Assembly (NCBI GenBank): GCA_008802785.1
Contig: VUYT01000041.1
Location: forward strand, 1 to 64,000
From: Symmetrospora coprosmae
Lineage: Eukaryota > Basidiomycota > Cystobasidiomycetes > Symmetrosporaceae
Direction: 5' to 3'
Length of the DNA: 64,000 nt
Shown here: piece after piece, positions 11,869 through 22,694 of the stretch
Position numbering within the stretch: the first letter of the stretch is position 1
How the letters are laid out: every line of letters starts with the position of its first letter
Translations under genes and position numbers: made by a program
The notes under the pieces: model-generated
What the model was told of the DNA's origin: nothing
Seen by the model: the letters and a program-made list of their open reading frames with translations, nothing else
Databases searched by the model: none

Positions 11869-12533
11869 GCCGCATCCAAAGGCGTAGGAGGCATATCGTC
11901 AGGTACTGCGATACACCCTCTGGCCGTTGTGCCCGTGCGAGAGCTGCAGCGAGGTCAGTCGCAGCCAGCAGCAGCAGCGGCCAGCTCACATCGGACTGCG
12001 GCAAGGGAGAGCGAGCAGGACACGTCAGGATGGGATCCCGGACGAGGGCGATGGCCATCCATGCACGCGCGCCCACTCACAGCTCATCTTGGGCTATTCC
12101 TTTGGGGAACGGTGGTGGATGCAGCCAATGATTGAGTGCGGAGGAGGGAGAAGCCCATATAGGGACCACCGGGGTGGGCAGCCTCGGCCTCTGCTCGAAT
12201 CGGCACAGGGCATGCACACTGACACACGCGCGCACACTCAGTTGCGATGCAATGCAATGCAATGCAATGCGATGCGATGCGCTCTCAATCTGACGCTGTC
12301 CGTCGCGGGCCCCCTTTGAGCCGGCCGTTCACTGACCAGTTACACGTATACATCCCTCCTCCGGATCCCAAGCGCACTCACCCACAGCTTGGCCGCGCTT
12401 CTTTGGCCGTGTCTGCCCGACTGATAGGGAGCACTCTCTGCCTTGATCTCATCCTGCAATACGTCCCACAGCTTCCGCTTCCCCCCCCCCTCGCACAGCT
12501 TATCCTCGCTCGGCCGCGTACACGCATGCATGC
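11869..12533. other. Divergent promoter region
   Basis: 665 bases between the starts of SEC61 (minus) and the membrane protein (plus). It holds a pentanucleotide tract at 12244-12282 and a C-run near 12480. No gene is recognised. Confidence 0.55.
12244..12282. repeat. TGCAA/TGCGA pentanucleotide tract
   Basis: A five-base-period array that changes from (TGCAA)n to (TGCGA)n. Similar arrays recur at 26610, 33623 and 36068 in this window. Confidence 0.85.
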
Positions 12534-14271
12534 ATGAACAGCGCTCCACACATGCTCCAGCCGCCCCTCAAGCTGCCCGGCTGGTCCCGCCGCCTCCTTC
12601 TGGCCGCACTCGCTCTCTCCGCGTGCACGACGTGCTTCGTCCGGGTCCTTACGGCGCCGACTGCTCTGCATCCCCTGCAAGCGCGCAATATCCGGCAGCC
12701 CCGCTGGACCGTGGCCGGCCTTCCGCTGCGGATGCGCAAGACGCGCGTTGCGGTGCTGCACCAGGGCGACGCAAGCAGCGACGGTATGCTTCTCGCCGTC
12801 GCCGTCCCCGCCCCCGCCCGCGCCTCTCTGCAAGCTGACGCTGACGCGCACCATCTCGGTATCTCTCAATCCCGAACAGACGCCTTCATCGCCATCGCAT
12901 ACCATCTCGCACACGAGCCCGATGTCGAGCTCGCCCTCTTCCACGGCCCGTTCGCGCACGGGAATGACGAGACCATCTCGCGCTTCTGGAAAGGCGGATA
13001 CCGCAAGCTTGAGGACTACGCAGATCCGTTTGCAGGGCTCGGTGTGTGTGCGCTCGGTCTGGCACGTCTGTGGATGCGCGCCAAGGGACTGACTGACACT
13101 CGTCGGCCGTGCTCATAGACACAGTTGTCGTCGCGTCAAGCCAGCTGAGCGACGCCCTCAAGGCAGTCACGCCCGCCCTGGCCCGGCACCCGAAACTCCG
13201 GCTCCTCCTCGTGCCAGACGCAGCGGCCTTTGACCCCCTCTCCGCGTCATCGGCAGACACAGGCTCGCCGGCCGCCCTCCCCGCCTGGCAGCTCCAGGAG
13301 GCCCTCTCGCTCGCCCGCGGCCCCGCCCGCCGCTTGCGCTTCCTCGTCCCCTCGGCCGACGCGCAAAAGCAGCTCGCGGGACATCTGGCGCTCATGGACG
13401 GTTCGCGCGATACGGAGTGGCTCGGGCGTAATGGGAGGGTGGAGCGCTTCTTCGCGTACGTGCCCACGCCCCGCATCGCGCGCAGGTACGATGTGAATCG
13501 GTTCAAGAGCTGGGCGAAAGTTGGCGTCCTCGTCCCGCCGCAATACTACACAGGCAACGAACACGGCAACGGCACGGTCGCGCTAGCACAGGCTGTGACG
13601 CGCCTGCTCGAGGAAGTGCAGCAGGCCGTGCAGGCCGCGCCCGCGAGCTGGGGCTACCGCGCCGAGGCGGGGGGTGGGGCTTTCGTCCGAGCGAGCACGC
13701 GGGACGCCCGCCCGCTCGAGGTGCACCTGTTCAGCCTGCAGGGCGCGGAAAGCCTCGGATTCGCAGGCATCGACGTGCCCGACGCGCTCCGGGGCATCGT
13801 GCGAGTGCACGGCGGGCTCGACGCGCAGGAGTACCACCGCCTCGTCAGCACCATGGACGTCCTCGTCCCCCTTGACGGCAGCAGCCCGAGGAGCCAGACG
13901 CTGGCCCTCTCCGCGCGCGTGCCGGTCCTCCTCCCCGAGAGCGCAGCGAGCGCGAGCCAGCTGTCGCGGCCTGCGCTCATTGCGTATCCGGAGGGGATGT
14001 CCGCCGTGCGCGCGCTGCAGTCCGTGCGTGCTTCTCGCGATCCGCGAGGGAAGATGGGTGCGTCTCCTCGTCCCCGAGCCCTCGCTTCTCCTCTTCGACC
14101 GAGCACGCAGGCAGAGCACCAGCTGACGTATGCGTGTGCGATGCGACAGCGTGGATGGCGCGGACGTGGGACCGCCTCGACAACCCGGCGGACTGGCAGG
14201 CTGTCGGCCGTGCGATTCGCGAGGAGAACCGCAGGGTGTGGAAGCGGCTGCTTGTGCGGGACGCAACGTGA
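12534..14271 (+). CDS. Unrecognised type II membrane protein, possibly glycosyltransferase-like
   Basis: Exons 12534-12783, 12880-13041, 13119-14057 and 14150-14271 give 490 residues. There is a short cytosolic start, one hydrophobic anchor (RRLLLAALALSACTTCF) and a large luminal-type domain. The domain contains alternating hydrophobic strands (TVVVASSQL, LRLLLVPDA, LRFLVPSA) and a late block HRLVSTMDVLVPLDG-SPRSQTLALSARVPVLLPES, similar in layout to the donor-binding half of GT-B glycosyltransferases. I do not recognise a named family, so the transferase idea is only structural intuition. The ATG chosen is the first that includes the anchor; a second in-frame Met lies six codons downstream. 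Gene structure is well supported by phase. Confidence 0.65.
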
Positions 14272-14368
14272 CGGTCACGTAGATGAGGGAGACTTCTATG
14301 TTGCCTGTGTGTGGATGTACAACAACTGTGAATGTAATGGCGCGGACTGTGAGAGATGGGGAGAGGGT

Positions 14369-14963
14369 CTATGCGGCTGGCCAGCAGTCGGCGTAGGCGT
14401 TCTGCACGTCCAAATCAGGCGGTGCGCGCGCGTCAGCTTGCTTCCCGAGTCGAGCCGAGCCAAGGGAGCGCGAGCAGGACGGACCTTTGGGTGCTTGGCC
14501 TCGGCATGGTCCTTGAGGAAGACCGTCTTCTCCTTCTCAATCTCGATCTTGCAGATCTGTGGGCGCACGTACCGTTCCGCGAACAGGTCAGCCGGGGGAG
14601 TCCCTGCGCGGCATTGGTACGCAGCGGGGGACGAACGCACCTTGCACGTCACTTTCTCCTTTGCGGGCTTGGCCGCGTGCCCGGCTTTCGTCGTGGGTGC
14701 CAGAGTGCCGTTGGCTGCCTTCTCCTGTGGGGATGGGGTCCGGATGCGAGGAGGTCGTCAGTGGTGTCGCTCATAGAAGGGCGGCCAGGACGATGCGGCG
14801 GCCACAGAGTGCAGAGAAGCGCTTCCTGAGATGGCCATGTCCCATGCCACGCACCTTCTGCTCGCGCGAGCGTCGGTCCTCTGGCGGGGTGGGATATACT
14901 TGTGGATGTCAGCGGGAGTCTCTTCGCCGAAGACAGGGCAAACGCACTCTTGCTGATTGGCAT
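14369..14963 (-). CDS. Small 4F5 / At2g23090-type zinc-binding protein, five exons
   Basis: Exons 14963-14948 (16 nt), 14880-14855 (26 nt), 14724-14641, 14556-14485 and 14401-14369 join in phase to 76 residues. The protein starts MPISKKDRRSREQKEKAANG, a basic SERF/4F5-like head, and then has a CxxC (VTCKICK), LKDHAEAKHPK and a final ADCWP. This is the C-x2-C...H...H...C layout of the small eukaryotic zinc-binding proteins related to plant At2g23090. The function of this family is poorly known. Because the exons are tiny, automated gene callers would probably miss or mangle it. It is transcribed away from the ferric reductase and converges on the membrane protein gene. Confidence 0.8.
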
Positions 14964-15739
14964 GCTGGCTGATGAACGAGAGGAGGGTAACAGATACTGC
15001 TTGCTGCTACAGTACTCGTGTGCCACGCTGATGGTGTCTGCGAGCGATAGAGAGGGAGGAGACGACGAAAGAAGCCAGCCAGCCATAGAAAAAGTGTGAC
15101 GGCCCTGCCATAATCACGTGATGGTGGCGGACAGGGGGCGGCGGACTCGGAGCTGGAGCGGAGCGGGGCGGAGCTTCTCCCTGCAGCAGGCTACGAGTAC
15201 GCTGTGAGATGTGCATCCATGTCAAGTCTGCAAATGAGCTTCGCTGCAGGGACTGCCGCCCCCCAGAAACCGCTGACGGGGCTCTATCGTACTGTACAGA
15301 CTGGCCCTGCACGACGCGTCGGGTGCACCGCGTCGGGATCAGGAGTCGCAAAAGTCGCAATGGCTGCAGAGCTCCGCTAGGCTGTGTATGCATGTGTACA
15401 TGTGATGCCTCTGTATAACTGCACACGGTCAGACTGTTTCCCCGTGTCTTGCTGCTCCTGACTGTTGCGCCGCCTCATGCGCGTGCGTGCCTTTGCGACC
15501 GTGCACTGAGGCCAGAGGCTTTTGAGGGGTTGCACCACTTGAGCCATCGTCGAGTTCGACAGCGCCAAAGGGCAAAGGGGGAGCGCTGAGCGCTCTGATA
15601 TCCGCAGGACCGATGCGCTAGACAGAGATACACGCAGTTTCACACTCTCTTCCAGTCTTCTGTCTCTCACCGCTGTCCCGTCAGCTCCATCGGTATCGCC
15701 GAGCGCGTCGACAGGAGGTACGCTATCCTCTCTCCCAGC
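14964..15739. other. Divergent promoter region of the 4F5 gene and ferric reductase
   Basis: 776 bases without a gene that I can support. It contains a palindromic E-box at 15113-15122. I searched by eye for GATA-type iron-repressor sites and found none convincing. Confidence 0.5.
15113..15122. promoter_or_regulatory. CACGTG palindrome (ATCACGTGAT)
   Basis: A perfect 10-base palindrome with an E-box core, in the divergent promoter about 150 bases upstream of the 4F5 start and 620 upstream of the ferric reductase start. Such sites bind bHLH factors in fungi; use here is inference. Confidence 0.35.
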
Positions 15740-18656
15740 ATGGCCAACGCCAACGCCAACGCCAACGCCGGCGGCCTCGCCGCATCCATGGCTTTCTTCA
15801 CCGTTCTCCCTGCATGGGTCAATGGCGGCATAGAGCCTGCTGGCCAGGTCTTCCTCACCGCCTCTGCGCACGCGCAGACCACGCCCAGCCGGCTCCAGGC
15901 GGCCACGGCATCCGTGTCGTTGAACCGCGCTGCGCACCGCTCCAGCGCAGCGTCCCGCTTCAGCCGCGTCGTCAGCACCGGCACTGTCGTCGCTCCCGAT
16001 GCTGCTGCGCCGACCTCGCTCATCGTCGCGCCCGGAGCGACCGCGTCGCCATCCGCTTCAGCGAGCTCTCCACTTCCCACCCTAGCAGCCAACCCGTTCC
16101 CCGCCAGCAACAATGGCACGCAGACGCCGTCTGCTGCGGGGACAGGGCAAGGAGAGCTGGCAAGGGAGAACAACCTCTGGCCGTACTCGTTCAACCTCAT
16201 GATCGGGATCGCTCTGCTCGCGTACGCGCTCGCCCGGTCGCGAGGCCTCGCACGCGCCATCGCGTCGCGGCACTTTGCAAGAGGATGGCGCCTCGCCCCG
16301 CCGTCCACTCTGCTGCACGACGCTCGCAAAGGTGCAGACTCGCAGCGCAAGCTGCCGTACCCGCTCCCCGTGCGCAGGACCCGCCGGATCGAGGCCACCC
16401 TGAGGAGCGCATACAACGCCTACCTCCTCCCCACCATCCCCCAGCTCAACCTCACAGTGGGCCAGTGCGCCGTCCTGCTCGGCTACACGGGCTGCGTCGT
16501 CGCTGCAACGTTCGTGCAGAGCGCCGACCCGGCAGAGAATATCGTCCGCTCGGGGCGCATCGCGTGAGCTCGCTCCCAACCTAGTCATGTGTGATGACCC
16601 GGCCGTGCTGACTGACTCTGCACGCAACGTGCACGTCCGCAGCGTCGCGCAGTTCCCTGTCCTCTTCCTCCTAGCAACGAAAAACAACATGCTCTCTGCA
16701 CTCGTCGGCAAGTCCTACGTCAAGCTCAACTTCATCCACCGCTTCGCCGGTCGAAGCGTGATAGTCTGCAGTGTCCTGCATTCCGCACTCTACGTGAAAA
16801 GTAGGGCCTTGCCCACTTTCATACACGCGAGGGAGCCCGTGCACCAGCTGATGCAACTTGGCGTCACTCCACCCCGCAGAACTCGCCGACATCGGCAAAC
16901 TGGCCTTCGACAGGTCTCCAATACAAAGCACAGGTCTAGCAGGGCTGGCCGCGTGCCTGCTACTCCTGCTCACATCTCTCCGGCCAGTCCGGCGCGCCGC
17001 GTACCGCCTCTTCCTGGCCTCGCACATCATCGGGTGGATATCGCTCCTCATCGCGACTTAGTGCGTGCCCCATGCCGGAGCGTTGTCCGCGCGTATCAGA
17101 CTGACGCTGTGCCCCGCAATGCCTGCTGGCCGAACACGAACAGCATGCACGTCAAGTGGGCCCGCCCCTGGATCCTCGTCTCGCTCGGCGTCTTCGCCCT
17201 CGACGTCTCGTACCGCCTCATCGGCACGCGCGTCCGCACAGCACGCCTCGTCGCGAGAGAAGGCGGCGTCACGCAGATCATGGTCGACGGGCTGGGCTCT
17301 GGCTGGCGCGCCGGGCAGCACGTCTGGGTGCGCCGGCTGACTGCAAGACACGCCTGGGAAGGTGCGTCTGCGTCTGCGCCTGCGTCTGCGTCTGCGCCTG
17401 CGTCTGCGCCTGCGGTCCGCTCCTCTCCTTGTGCCAATTGGCGCACATGCTGACGTGTGCCCACTCGCCGTCTTCCACCGCACAAAGTGCACCCCTTCGC
17501 CATTGCCAACTCGCCTGAACTGCCGCTCAGTACGTCGCACGGCGGCGCTGCACTCGGCCAGAGTCCGCGGGGGCTTACGCTGTACGCGAAGAGCTGTGGA
17601 CACTGGACGGCAAGCCTGCACGAGGCGGCTGTCGCTTCTGGCGACTTTCAAAACGGCAGCGATGCGGATGCATGGTCTCTCGGCGAGAAGGACGATCCGT
17701 CCACGCCCGAGAAGAACGTCTGCTCTTCTTCCCTGCCCCGCCTAGCGTACAGCGACACATCACCGTTACCAGCGCACACGCACGCTCAAGTGCAAGTAGC
17801 CCTGGACGGCCCGTACGGCTCCTCCTGGTCCGACGGGTGCGCCTCTCTGGGCCCGAGCGGCGCCGAGAGCGTGCTCCTCCTCGCCGGCGGGAGCGGCATC
17901 ACATTCGTCCTGAATGCACTCGAGGAGCTGATTGCGCTCTCCGCAGCGGGCCGCTCGCCCGCCGTTCGCGTCAAGGTCGTCTATGCCGTCCGAAGGCGCG
18001 CGCAGCACGCGCACTTCATTGCACTGCTGGAGAAGCTCGCGGACGAAGCGAGGAGGATGACATTCCTCCAGCTCGAGGTGCTCGTGTTTGACAGTGCGCT
18101 GCGGCGCGGGGAGGGGGAGAACCCGTTCGAGCGGGAGAGAGAAGAGGAGGCCGCCGTCACTGCTGCTGCTGGGGATCCGTTCGCCGACCCGCACCTGGAG
18201 TTGGCCAGGATGGAGAAGGGCGGCAGGAAGCTCAGCATCATGCAAAAAGCAGGAGAGAATGCAGCTGCGCTCGTCACGTTTCTTGCTGGCAGGCCAAGCA
18301 TCACAACCTGCCTGAATCACCTACTCAACGATGCTCGGCCGTCCGGCTCGGCGTCGCTTGGCGGAGGAGTCGCGCTGCTGTCGTGCGGACCTGCAGAGCT
18401 GATCTCGGCTGTGAGTGCATGTTCTGCTCGGTGTGTCCTACCTTTGGAAGGCTCTCACTGACAGTTGCCCCGAACACCGCACGAATGTTCAGGCTCGGCG
18501 TGCAGCGGCAGACTGCCACCAAGGGCTGGCGTACCGAGCGTGAGTTGCGCATCTCCTGTTGCTGTGGCTGTACCGATCTGCGCGTGCTGATGCTGCCTGC
18601 TCCTTGCAACTGTCAGTGGAGGCGTGGCTGTGCATTCCGAGACTTTTGGCTGGTAA
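15740..18656 (+). CDS. Ferric reductase (FRE/NOX superfamily transmembrane oxidoreductase)
   Basis: Moves electrons from NADPH through FAD and two b-type hemes to reduce Fe(III) outside the cell. Exons 15740-16563, 16643-16800, 16880-17060, 17144-17361, 17488-18410, 18493-18539 and 18617-18656 join in phase to 796 residues. Visible features: paired heme histidines in FIHRFAGRSVIVCSVLHSALY and in LASHIIGWISLLIATYMHVKW, the FAD motif HPFAIANSPE, the NADPH-binding LLLAGGSGITFVLNALEEL and the C-terminal CGPAEL. It ends VHSETFGW, the typical terminus of these enzymes. The last two small exons were placed from that ending. The N-terminus is an Ala/Ser-rich segment with an NxT site. Substrate (iron or copper) cannot be told from sequence. 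Confidence 0.93.
17366..17413. repeat. TGCGTC/TGCGCC hexanucleotide tract in ferric reductase intron 4
   Basis: About eight near-identical hexamers begin a few bases after the donor and lengthen this intron to 126 nt. Confidence 0.8.
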
Positions 18657-19118
18657 TTACGAATCGATGGACACGTTCTGCTTCTAACGTAGTGTAGCAT
18701 AGTTTGCTGGATCTATTATGATCGACTCGTAATTGTGCATGGGCCAATCAGCACTAGTGATCTTGCGCACGGCAACGATTGCATGGGAGAGGCTGCGACT
18801 ACAGAGCCCAGGACGATGTGCTACCGATGAGGGATTGCTACGGATCTTTCACTGACTGAACTGCAGGAGGTATGGAATGACGGCAGATGAGGAAGCTGGC
18901 GATGTTGCATGTTGCAAAGTACGGAGGATTGCGGCTCGTTCAGATGGACGAGTGGGTCTGCTGAAGATGCAGCCGACAGCTGGACGAAGGAAGGTGAACG
19001 CGGTCTGTATGTTATTCGAACGAACTGAACTTGCAGCGCATCAGCAGACGGTATGCGGAGCTGGCGGGCGCTCGGAGGGACAGCGGACGCACCTGGTAGT
19101 GGGCGGCTGCTGGTGCGC
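18657..19118. other. Intergenic, convergent 3' ends
   Basis: 462 bases between the ferric reductase stop and the first BTB gene stop. AT content is locally higher. No gene or structured RNA is recognised. Confidence 0.55.
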
Positions 19119-20410
19119 CTACGACCTGGGGATCTCGGCGATCCTGGCGCTGATGGCGCTGGTGCAAGTCGAGCAGGTGCCGTAGCTGGCGCTGGTGAGC
19201 GACGACCTGGCAGCGGTGACGGTCTCCGTCTCGATGCGGCCGAGGAACTTGTAGATGGCGGCGTAGTAGGCCGGGAGCGCAATGTGCACCCAGCATGGGG
19301 ACGATTTGTGGTGCTCGGCGACGACGGGAGCTTTGATGTAGTTGGACCGCTTGGTGCGTTCGGCCGTCAAGTCCCGGTATTTAGCGCTTTGGAGGTCGGT
19401 CCTCTCCTTCTCGACCTCGCGGAGGCGGTCCTTGTCTTTCTTCGTGTGGAACTGCCACTGCGCACGAACGGAAGGAAAGGAGAGGTGAGGAGAGAAGAGA
19501 AGAGAAGAGGAGCGTGTTTGCGTCAGCACGGCATACACTGCATGCACTGCAGACTGTTTCTGCGCCTGTGCCAAGGGTAGCATGAGCTCACCAGCTTGCG
19601 CTCAACCAAGGGGGTGAGATCATCAAACTCCTCGAGGTCGATGTCGATGAGGTGCTGCCCGCTGCACTTCAGGTACCAGGAGGTCGCCTCCATAGCGAGG
19701 TCCATGAGGTCCTGATTGGAGGTTCTATCGGCGTAGGCCAGAACTCGCACCAACGCCCCGAACGTCAGGTCTTCATCGATGTCGTCGCCGTTGTCGGCGT
19801 GCGTACTCTGCGTCTGTAGTTCGGCCCTGGAGCAGGTTGGGCAAAAGGGGGCGTCAGCTTGTCCTTACTCACGCGCACGCGCAAACCCCGTGTGCCATCT
19901 GTAATAGACGCACTTGAGGTTCCACTCAAAGGTCTTCTGCAGGCTTGCGACTCCGTACTTGTCGGCAGTGCAGATCGCGTCCATGCCTTCATCGATGTCG
20001 CGTCCGAGCGTGTCCCAGGTCGTGAACACGACCTTTTCTTCGTGTGCATACATGAAGGAGAAGAGGCGCGTGAGATCTGTTGCCGAATCCTCCAGGATGA
20101 CTTCCGCTGCCTCCCCGCCGGGCTTGCTGTCGTCGGTCGAGGCCTCGAACATGTCGCGCATGACGCTCGAGAACCCGGACAGGATGGCTTTGTGCAGCTT
20201 GTAGCGGGTCCGCTTCTCCGTCTGGCTGTCAATCGCAGAGAGAACGGTGATGTCGCTGCCAGCGAGGATGAGGTGAGGGTGGTCCACGAAGGTCGGCTCG
20301 GGGTCCTTGGGCGCGTCCCCCTCGCCATCCCCAGAGACGGTCGTCGCAGCTGTATCAGGCCCAGGGAGGTCGGGCGTCGACTCCATCGATGCAATGGCAG
20401 CTGCTTGCAT
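19119..20410 (-). CDS. BTB/POZ-domain protein, tandem paralog 1
   Basis: Exons 20410-19914, 19826-19592 and 19457-19119 give 356 residues. A BTB domain spans about residues 45-165: ITVLSAIDSQTEKRTRYKLH with HKAIL, then TRLFSFMYAHEEK and DAICTADKYGV. The middle exon is helical. The C-terminal exon has a conserved block CWVHIALPAYYAAIYKFL and a CxxC (YGTCSTC), and ends ISARIAEIP. BTB domains dimerise and recruit partners such as cullin 3; nothing here shows the partner. The two neighbours to the right are paralogs with the same intron positions and phases (2 and 0). These fungal BTB families expand by lineage. Confidence 0.88.
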
Positions 20411-20926
20411 GTCTGATGTGCTCGGACGCGTGCGTGTGCAAAAGCGAATGTTGAGAGGGAGTTGGTCAGGAGGAGAGCGGTGTCAACGGGCGGCTCAAGC
20501 GGGGACACGGACTGAGACGCGTCCGGGTGGCAAATTTCAGAGCAGAACATCACGCAGTCTGGATGAGCGGGCGAGCACCGGGCAATTGATCGCGGACACA
20601 GAGACAGACAACGAGGATGGATGGAAGACTGGGGCGCGCTCAGATGTGGGGCGTCACCCCTTCGGCACAGACAACCTGGAACGGACAGATCTGCCACGGG
20701 ACTGACACGCGGCGAGAGAGGCACTTCTGCTACTGCGAATGCTACTGAGGAAGCGGGGAAGGTATGGAATGAGAGCATACGCTTATGACGGCGGATAGGC
20801 GCGAAGTTGTCGGTCTGTTCGGTCGAGGCAGATCGGAGCTGGTTTCCTGGACACGTGAAGGATAGTCAGCGACAGACGGACGCATGTACTAGCTAGAACT
20901 GCGGACACGTACGATGGCGTGCTTGC
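20411..20926. other. Intergenic between BTB paralogs 1 and 2
   Basis: 516 bases holding the promoter of paralog 1 and the 3' UTR of paralog 2. No further gene is seen. Confidence 0.55.
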
Positions 20927-22141
20927 CTAACTGCAAGGGATCTCCGCGATCTTCTTGTTGATGGCGGTCATGCAAGTCGCGCATCCGCCGTAGCTGGCGC
21001 ACGTCAGCGAAGTCCTCGCGACAGAGGGCGACTCGTCATTGTCGAGGCGGTTGAGGAAAATAACCAAAGCCTGATAGTACGCCGGGAGAGCGACCTTTTG
21101 CCAGCAGACGGCGAGAGTGTGCTGGTCGGGTCCCTCGGGCGGGGTGAAGTACGCGGCCTTCTTGGCACGCTCGCTCCTCTGAAGTTCGTCCTTCTCGATC
21201 AGTGCATCATCTCGGTCGAGCTCAGCCTCGCGGAGCTTCGCTTTGCGCTGTTTGGTGTGATGAACCCACTGCGCGCGAGAGAGATAGACAGAGAGGGAGG
21301 GATAGATCTCAGCCTCCAGTACCTGGTCCAGAACTTCTGCGCCAAGTACGGATGGGAAGAAACTCACAAGGCGTCGCTCGACCTCTGGCGTGAGGCGCTT
21401 GAACTGCTCGAGATCCTGGTCTTCGAGATACTCGCGAGACGCGGCAAAGATCCAGTCCGTCGCTTCGAGTGCGAGATCAGCGAGCGCATCGTCATCGATG
21501 TCGTCTGCGTAGCAGAGGATCCGAATAGCGTGCTCGAGCGTGAATGTGGCGTTGTATCCGTCTCCGCTTTCGATTCTGGCCTTGCAGAATTTCAGTTCCT
21601 GTCTGCACGTCGGTATGACGTCCCTGTCAGCGGGCTAGGGCGCAGCGGCAAGTCCGAATCTAGGCATCGGTAGCAAGTCAGAAAGCCGGACCCACTTGAT
21701 GCTTGACTCCAGGCTCTTCTGCAGGCTTGGGACTTCCAGGTCCCTAGCGAGCTGGAGAAGGTCCACCGCGGCGTCGACGTTGTTGAGCGTGTCCCAAGTC
21801 GGCGGAGTGATGCCGTCTCGATGTGGATACATGAAGGAGAAGAGGTTCGTCAAACTGGGAGCGGGCAGCCGCCCTTCAATGCTTGCGCCGTCCGAATCGT
21901 CGAGTGCACCGCTCAACGCGCGGCCGAACTCGAGCATGAACGTCTGGAGGACCGCCTTGTGCAGGTGGTAGCGGGTTCGTGCATTCGTTTGCCGGTCGCT
22001 GGCCGAGTAGATCTGGACATCTCCGTCCTTGAAGCACAGAAGAGGGTGGTCGAGGATGTTGGCCTTCTCGGACGCCGCCGCCAGACCGCCCCCGTCAGCA
22101 GCGCTGTCGCAAGCAGGCGGCTCTGGCAATGCACTCTGCAT
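20927..22141 (-). CDS. BTB/POZ-domain protein, tandem paralog 2
   Basis: Exons 22141-21696, 21602-21368 and 21268-20927 give 340 residues. The middle exon is 235 nt, exactly as in paralog 1. The BTB region reads VQIYSASDRQTNARTRYHLH with HKAVL, then TNLFSFMYPHRDG. The C-terminal exon opens WVHHTKQRKAKLREAE, matching WQFHTKKDKDRLREVE in paralog 1, and carries VALPAYYQALVIFLNRL, SLTCASYGGCATC and NKKIAEIP. The chosen ATG (22141) parallels the start of paralog 1; the same frame stays open upstream to 22315. Function is unknown beyond the BTB fold. Confidence 0.88.
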
Positions 22142-22694
22142 CGTGCGCGCGTGATGCTCAGACTCGGATGCGCTTCGTGCTCGCTGTCCGCTTGTTGCGA
22201 CGCCCGAGTTGGCATGACGCAGAGCGGTGGGACCGAGACCGACGCGTCCGACACGGGAGGCCCAGGTGGTGGCGAATTTGTTGCGGGGCAGAAGTGCAAA
22301 CGCGAAGGATAACACTGGGTGAGGGTGGAGGTCTCCTTATGCCCTCATGGCACATCGCGACATTGAGGGAAGTCTCTTGTCATCTTGGCGTGCTTGCGCT
22401 ACAGATGTCCGATGACACTTTCACAGGGCATGCGACAGAAGGCTCAGATAGTCATGCGCGACATGCTCCTGTACTACTGCTACTGCTTATAGAATCGCTG
22501 ACAGGTGAGGTACCTCACTGGAGCATGGAGATTAGCGAGGGCTCTTCGCTTGAGGCGAAGATAGGCGTTGCGGCCGTCGGAGGGCGCAGCACTGATAGCG
22601 AGTCAGCCGCGTGGACGCTCTGCACCGTTTCACAAATCCGTACACCTACCTAAGCCGATTCGGGGCCAGATCCAGCCTCGGACTCTGCTACATC
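22142..22694. other. Intergenic between BTB paralogs 2 and 3
   Basis: 553 bases. An upstream extension of the paralog 2 frame covers part of it but shows no conserved motif. No other gene is seen. Confidence 0.5.

Noticed and set aside
12534-18656. A metabolic gene cluster around the ferric reductase
   Set aside because: The neighbours (a membrane protein and a 4F5 zinc protein) have no siderophore or iron-uptake signature such as a multicopper oxidase, permease or NRPS, so there is no cluster evidence.
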